Below are positions 60,903 to 64,000 of a stretch of 64,000 nt of DNA, piece after piece; the stretch's first letter is position 1; every line of letters begins with the position of its first letter. The notes below the pieces were generated by a model. That model was not told the DNA's origin. It saw only the letters and a list, made by a program, of their open reading frames with translations, and searched no databases. This DNA is from Erythrobacter ani (GTDB lineage: Bacteria; Pseudomonadota; Alphaproteobacteria; Sphingomonadales; Sphingomonadaceae), in NCBI RefSeq assembly GCF_019204025.1, contig NZ_JAGSPB010000003.1, positions 1 through 64,000 of the forward strand, read 5' to 3'. Made by a program: the position numbers and the translations under genes.

Positions 60903-61210
60903 CGATACGGGATGACGCCCAACGGGTCACCAGTTGCGACGATTTGTTGCACTATGACAACAGATGTTAGCCAAAATCGGATGTGACAGATGTTTCATCT
61001 TTCGAATCTCTCCGTCGAATGGAAGAAAGCTCGCACGAGCCGTCAAAAGCTCTCCACCGAACATCGGCGCGGTACAGTGCCAGGTTCAGGGGGTGGTCAG
61101 ATCAAGGCCCAACAGCGGGGTGTTGGATTGGTCTGGTTGAACGATGAGGGATAGGATCCTGATGGCCAAGTTAGGGGGTGGCCATCTGAGCTCTTAAGAG
61201 CGGTTCCGCA
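60903..61210. other. Gene-free, repeat-rich intergenic region
   Basis: About 308 bases without a supportable gene. It holds a short dyad CCAACA-GCGGGG-TGTTGG (61109-61126), an 8-bp dyad GATGGCCA/TGGCCATC (61161-61186), a 12-bp palindrome GCTCTTAAGAGC (61190-61201) and a pair of imperfect direct repeats (61079-61104 and 61165-61189). It may be a small RNA or the remnant end of an insertion element. It holds the promoter region of hisI near 60910-60960. Confidence 0.5.
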
Positions 61211-62026
61211 TCATTTCGTCACGTGGCGCCCGAGGTCTTCATGACCTCGGGCGTTATGTTTTGGGCCCGGATTTCTCGCTTTTCCGCCCATTCCCGATCC
61301 ATCCACGACGCGCGCGAAGCACGCGATGCGAACCGATCGGGCGCCTGCATCCAGCAGCGCATCCACACATGCATCGCTCGTCGCGCCGCTGGTCAACACG
61401 TCATCCACCAGCATGATATCGCGATCCCTGAATTGGTGGACGCGAGAATTTCGAACCGATATCGCACCGACCAGAGCTTGCTCGCGCTGCCCCCTCCCCA
61501 AGCCGCCGAGGTTTGGTGTTCGCTTCGCTCGGATCAGCGCGTCGACCAGCAATTCGCCTTTGCCAAGGCGCTCCAGTTCTCGGGCGAGCAAGGCAGCCTG
61601 ATTGAAACCGCGATGCCAGAGTCGCCAGCGGTGCAAGGGCACTGGCACCAACAGGGGCGGCTCGCTCACAAAATCTGGCAGCCGCGACGCCATCAATCGG
61701 GCAAGCAACCCCGCGAGCGAGATTTTGCCGCCATGTTTGAATGCAAGAATGAGCTTCCGCGATGCATCGTTATATAGCGTCGCCGCGTGCACGCCTGCAT
61801 GGCGCGGCGCCTTGCTCTCGCACCCGGCGCAATTGGTAACGCCATTCGCAACCGGCCGGTTGCAGCGGATGCAGGCGGGGGTTCCGGGAACTTCAAGATT
61901 GCCCCAGCACTCCGCGCACATCCCGCCCTGCACGGCCACGGCATCCCCGCAAAGTGGACACCGCGGAGGATAGACAAGGTCAATCACCGGGCTCAAACCA
62001 CCGGCAATCTGTGCGGCGAACTTCAT
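61211..62026 (-). CDS. comF: ComF family phosphoribosyltransferase-like protein
   Basis: ComF homologue of 271 residues. The N-terminal zinc fingers CPLCGD/CAECW and CIRCNRP/CAGCES are followed by a phosphoribosyltransferase domain with the PRPP motif MLVDDVLTSGATSD. ComF is a DNA-uptake factor in competent bacteria, working with the inner-membrane channel. I start at the ATG of MKFAAQI; a TTG 12 codons upstream gives a longer form. Divergent from the methyltransferase, 57 bases away. A hairpin overlaps its C-terminal codons. Confidence 0.9.
   Translation of the reverse strand: MKFAAQIAGGLSPVIDLVYPPRCPLCGDAVAVQGGMCAECWGNLEVPGTPACIRCNRPVANGVTNCAGCESKAPRHAGVHAATLYNDASRKLILAFKHGGKISLAGLLARLMASRLPDFVSEPPLLVPVPLHRWRLWHRGFNQAALLARELERLGKGELLVDALIRAKRTPNLGGLGRGQREQALVGAISVRNSRVHQFRDRDIMLVDDVLTSGATSDACVDALLDAGARSVRIACFARVVDGSGMGGKARNPGPKHNARGHEDLGRHVTK
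61227..61253. repeat. 11-bp inverted repeat inside the 3' end of comF
   Basis: CGCCCGAGGTC (61227-61237) and GACCTCGGGCG (61243-61253) form a perfect 11-bp stem with a TTCAT loop. On the plus strand it is followed by TTATGTTTT, like a terminator for plus-strand transcription. On the minus strand it lies in the last codons of comF and has no T-run. Confidence 0.6.
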
Positions 62027-62082
62027 CGCCAATGCTTGCCACGGCTTGCAGTCTCTGGGCAAGCGCGGCAGTGGGCTGAGCG

Positions 62083-62835
62083 ATGAACTCCGCGCCGCCG
62101 AAAATCTTCGACCGCCAGCGTGCCGCCGCGAAATGGCAGCGCGCCAGGTTTCGCCGCAACGCCGCTGATGGCGCGGATTATCTCGTCCGAATGATGACGG
62201 ACGACATTGCCGAGCGGCTCGACTTCATGCGGTTTGCCGCGAAGAAACCGCTGGTAGTCGGGCCTGCCCCCGCGGATCTTTCGGACGCACTCGGATCGCA
62301 AATCAACGCTGTGACCGCCGCACCGCTCGGCGAGTTCGACGAGGAACGGCCTGGTCCGTTCGAGGCCCACGACCTGATCGTTCACCTCCTTGGCCTCGGC
62401 GTGGTCAACGATCTTCCCGGCGCGCTCATCCACGCCCGAAATGCGCTCATCGACGGAGGATTGTTCATGGCCGCTTTTCCGGGAGCGGGCAGCGTACCGG
62501 TGCTCCGACAGCTAGCCTTGGTCGCAGACGGCGATCGGCCCGCGGCCCGCATCCATCCGCAGGTCGACAACCGCGCTGGGACTGCCCTCCTCGAACGTGC
62601 CGGGTTCTCCCGCCAGGTCGTGGACAGCTATCCGGTCAGAGTTCGCTTCTCCTCGCTCGACCGGATGATCGCGGATCTTCGCGACCACGGTCTGACCAGT
62701 TCGCTTGCCAGCCCTGCCCCGCCCATTACGCGCATTGGCTGGGCCCGGGCTCAAGCCGCCTTCGATGCTTTGCGGGATGACGACGGCAAGGTTACCGAGA
62801 CGTTTGAAATCCTCACCCTGACCGGTTGGCGTTAA
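62083..62835 (+). CDS. Methyltransferase-fold protein, BioC/NDUFAF5-like
   Basis: Protein of 250 residues with the class I methyltransferase fold. It opens KIFDRQRAAAKWQRARFRRN, the sequence of the NDUFAF5/BioC-like group, and continues HDLIVHLLGLGVVNDLPGAL. The classical SAM-binding GxGxG motif is weakened (LVVGPAPADL), as in NDUFAF5 relatives, which act as hydroxylases on complex I rather than methyltransferases. Divergent from comF, convergent with and overlapping ppdK by four bases. Its role is uncertain. Confidence 0.82.
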   Translation: MNSAPPKIFDRQRAAAKWQRARFRRNAADGADYLVRMMTDDIAERLDFMRFAAKKPLVVGPAPADLSDALGSQINAVTAAPLGEFDEERPGPFEAHDLIVHLLGLGVVNDLPGALIHARNALIDGGLFMAAFPGAGSVPVLRQLALVADGDRPAARIHPQVDNRAGTALLERAGFSRQVVDSYPVRVRFSSLDRMIADLRDHGLTSSLASPAPPITRIGWARAQAAFDALRDDDGKVTETFEILTLTGWR

Positions 62836-64000
62836 CCCCTGAGCGCCGCCTGCGCCGCAGCGAGCCGGGCGATCGGCACGCGGTACGGAGAGGCGCTTAC
62901 GTAATCGAGGCCGACTTTCTCGCAGAACGCGATGCTGGCAGGATCGCCGCCATGCTCTCCGCAAATGCCGAGCTTGATATCGGGTCGGGTCGCCCTGCCC
63001 CGTTCCGCCGCCATTTCGACCAGCTGTCCGACCCCGTCGATGTCGAGGCTAACGAACGGATCGCGCGGGAATATCCCCTTGTCGACATAGGGGGCGAGGA
63101 AGCGCGCTGAATCATCGCGCGACACGCCAAGGGTCGTCTGGGTCAAATCGTTCGTACCGAAGCTGAAGAATTCACCGTGGTGTGCGATCTCTCCGGCCAT
63201 CAATGCGGCGCGCGGCAGTTCGATCATGGTGCCGACCAGGTAATCGACCCGCTCGCCCTGCTCTGCAAACACCTCTTCGGCCACGCGGTCGACAAGCGCC
63301 CGCAGCAATTCCAGTTCGCGCTTAGTCGCGACGAGCGGGATCATTATCTCGGGCAGAGGAGCTTCGCCGCTCGATTTCTGTACGGCGCAGACAGCTTCGA
63401 AGATCGCCCGTGCCTGCATCTCGTAGATTTCGGGAAAGGTTATGCCGAGCCTGCAGCCGCGATGACCGAGCATCGGGTTGAATTCATGCAGCTCGCCCGC
63501 ACGGCGCTTGAGGTGATCGACCCCAAGCCCGGTTGCATCGGCGAGATCTTCGAAATCCGCATCCTGCGTGGGCAGGAATTCGTGGAGCGGCGGATCGAGC
63601 AGACGGATCGTGCACGGGAGGCCCGTCATGACCTCGAAGATACCGGTGAAATCGGCGCGCTGTTCGGGCAGCAGCATTTCGAGCGCCTTGCGGCGCCCCT
63701 TCTCATCCTCGGCAAGGATCATCTGCCGGACCGCACTGATACGACCGGCATCGAAGAACATGTGCTCGGTGCGGCAAAGCCCGATGCCCTCGGCGCCGAA
63801 TTGCCGCGCCATCCGGCAATCGTCCGGCGTTTCCGCATTGGTTCGCACCTTCATCCGGCGCAGCTTGTCCGCCCACACCATCAATGTGCCAAAATCGCCC
63901 GCCAGTTCCGGCTTCACGGTCGGGACGATGCCGAGCATGACCTGACCGTTCGCCCCGTCGAGCGTGATCTCGTCGCCTTCTTTCAGCTCTTGCGAGCCGA
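62832..64000 (-). CDS. ppdK: Pyruvate, phosphate dikinase, C-terminal part (cut by window)
   Basis: C-terminal 390 residues of PPDK, the rest lying past the window end. It covers the end of the phosphohistidine domain linker and the pyruvate-binding TIM barrel, with GIGLCRTEHMFF, MLGHRGCRLGI and the catalytic Cys in GICGEHGGDPA near the end. It converts pyruvate and ATP with phosphate to PEP, AMP and PPi, a gluconeogenic or glycolytic step in alphaproteobacteria. The stop is at 62832, overlapping the methyltransferase stop by four bases. The upstream 5' end cannot be seen. Confidence 0.95.
   Translation of the reverse strand, partial: GSQELKEGDEITLDGANGQVMLGIVPTVKPELAGDFGTLMVWADKLRRMKVRTNAETPDDCRMARQFGAEGIGLCRTEHMFFDAGRISAVRQMILAEDEKGRRKALEMLLPEQRADFTGIFEVMTGLPCTIRLLDPPLHEFLPTQDADFEDLADATGLGVDHLKRRAGELHEFNPMLGHRGCRLGITFPEIYEMQARAIFEAVCAVQKSSGEAPLPEIMIPLVATKRELELLRALVDRVAEEVFAEQGERVDYLVGTMIELPRAALMAGEIAHHGEFFSFGTNDLTQTTLGVSRDDSARFLAPYVDKGIFPRDPFVSLDIDGVGQLVEMAAERGRATRPDIKLGICGEHGGDPASIAFCEKVGLDYVSASPYRVPIARLAAAQAALRG

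Overview
The window looks like a chromosomal core region of an alphaproteobacterium, most probably a sphingomonad of the Erythrobacteraceae type. The grounds are the high GC by eye (about 60%), the gene order (mltB / dacC-tmk-holB-metG-tatD; hrcA-grpE with dnaK-dnaJ close by; rph-rdgB-hemW-xerC), the PHB repressor PhaR, PPDK, and the family flavour of almost every protein. This placement rests on remembered gene content and not on a database search. I find no intact insertion sequence, prophage, CRISPR array or rRNA. One tRNA, tRNA-Ser(UGA), is present.

Layout. 28-6116 (minus): a tightly overlapping operon dacC, tmk, holB, metG, tatD, an MBL-fold hydrolase and, coupled at its end, a 55-residue membrane protein. 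6166-7443: lytic transglycosylase and tRNA-Ser. 7804-9417: a membrane-anchored GGDEF-EAL protein. 9436-14621: pyruvate dehydrogenase parts (E3 and an E2 with two E3-binding domains), a thioesterase, an SH3-like lipoprotein, a Usp protein and a peroxiredoxin-like protein. 14669-22470: RNase R, an archaeal-type ProRS, PhaR, alanine racemase, a metabolite transporter and an IscU-like protein. 22476-26790: CvpA, RadA and a large patatin-like lipase. 26791-33824: the heat-shock block dnaJ, dnaK, grpE, hrcA, with a copper-chaperone-like lipoprotein and a HELAH protein between them. 33923-38154: RNase PH, RdgB, a CAP-domain lipoprotein, HemW and XerC. 38225-44551: an orphan gene, GshB, YraN, RsmI, an LpoA-like lipoprotein, ParE and a small membrane protein. 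44612-50729: an alpha/beta hydrolase-OsmC fusion, a MoxR ATPase, a GFA protein, a soluble chemoreceptor, a CoxE-like VWA protein and an immunity-like protein. 50733-58040: NamZ-like, TspO, DOMON-like, TyrS, PilZ, an MFS exporter, CysK and an Asp/Asn hydroxylase. 58067-64000: acyl-CoA dehydrogenase with a MerR regulator, HisI, ComF, a BioC/NDUFAF5-like methyltransferase and the C-terminal part of PPDK, cut by the window edge.

Most genes are housekeeping: cell-wall maturation, tRNA charging, protein folding, RNA processing and central carbon metabolism. The least explained features are regulatory or architectural. They are a 17-bp hairpin that buries the Shine-Dalgarno of the Asp/Asn hydroxylase gene; a gene-free 308-bp stretch (60903-61210) packed with inverted and direct repeats; a good match to the alphaproteobacterial sigma-32 promoter before dnaK; an E2 with a duplicated subunit-binding domain; and the MoxR / VWA / immunity-like neighbourhood. 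I did not find a convincing complete new defence, secretion or mobile system.
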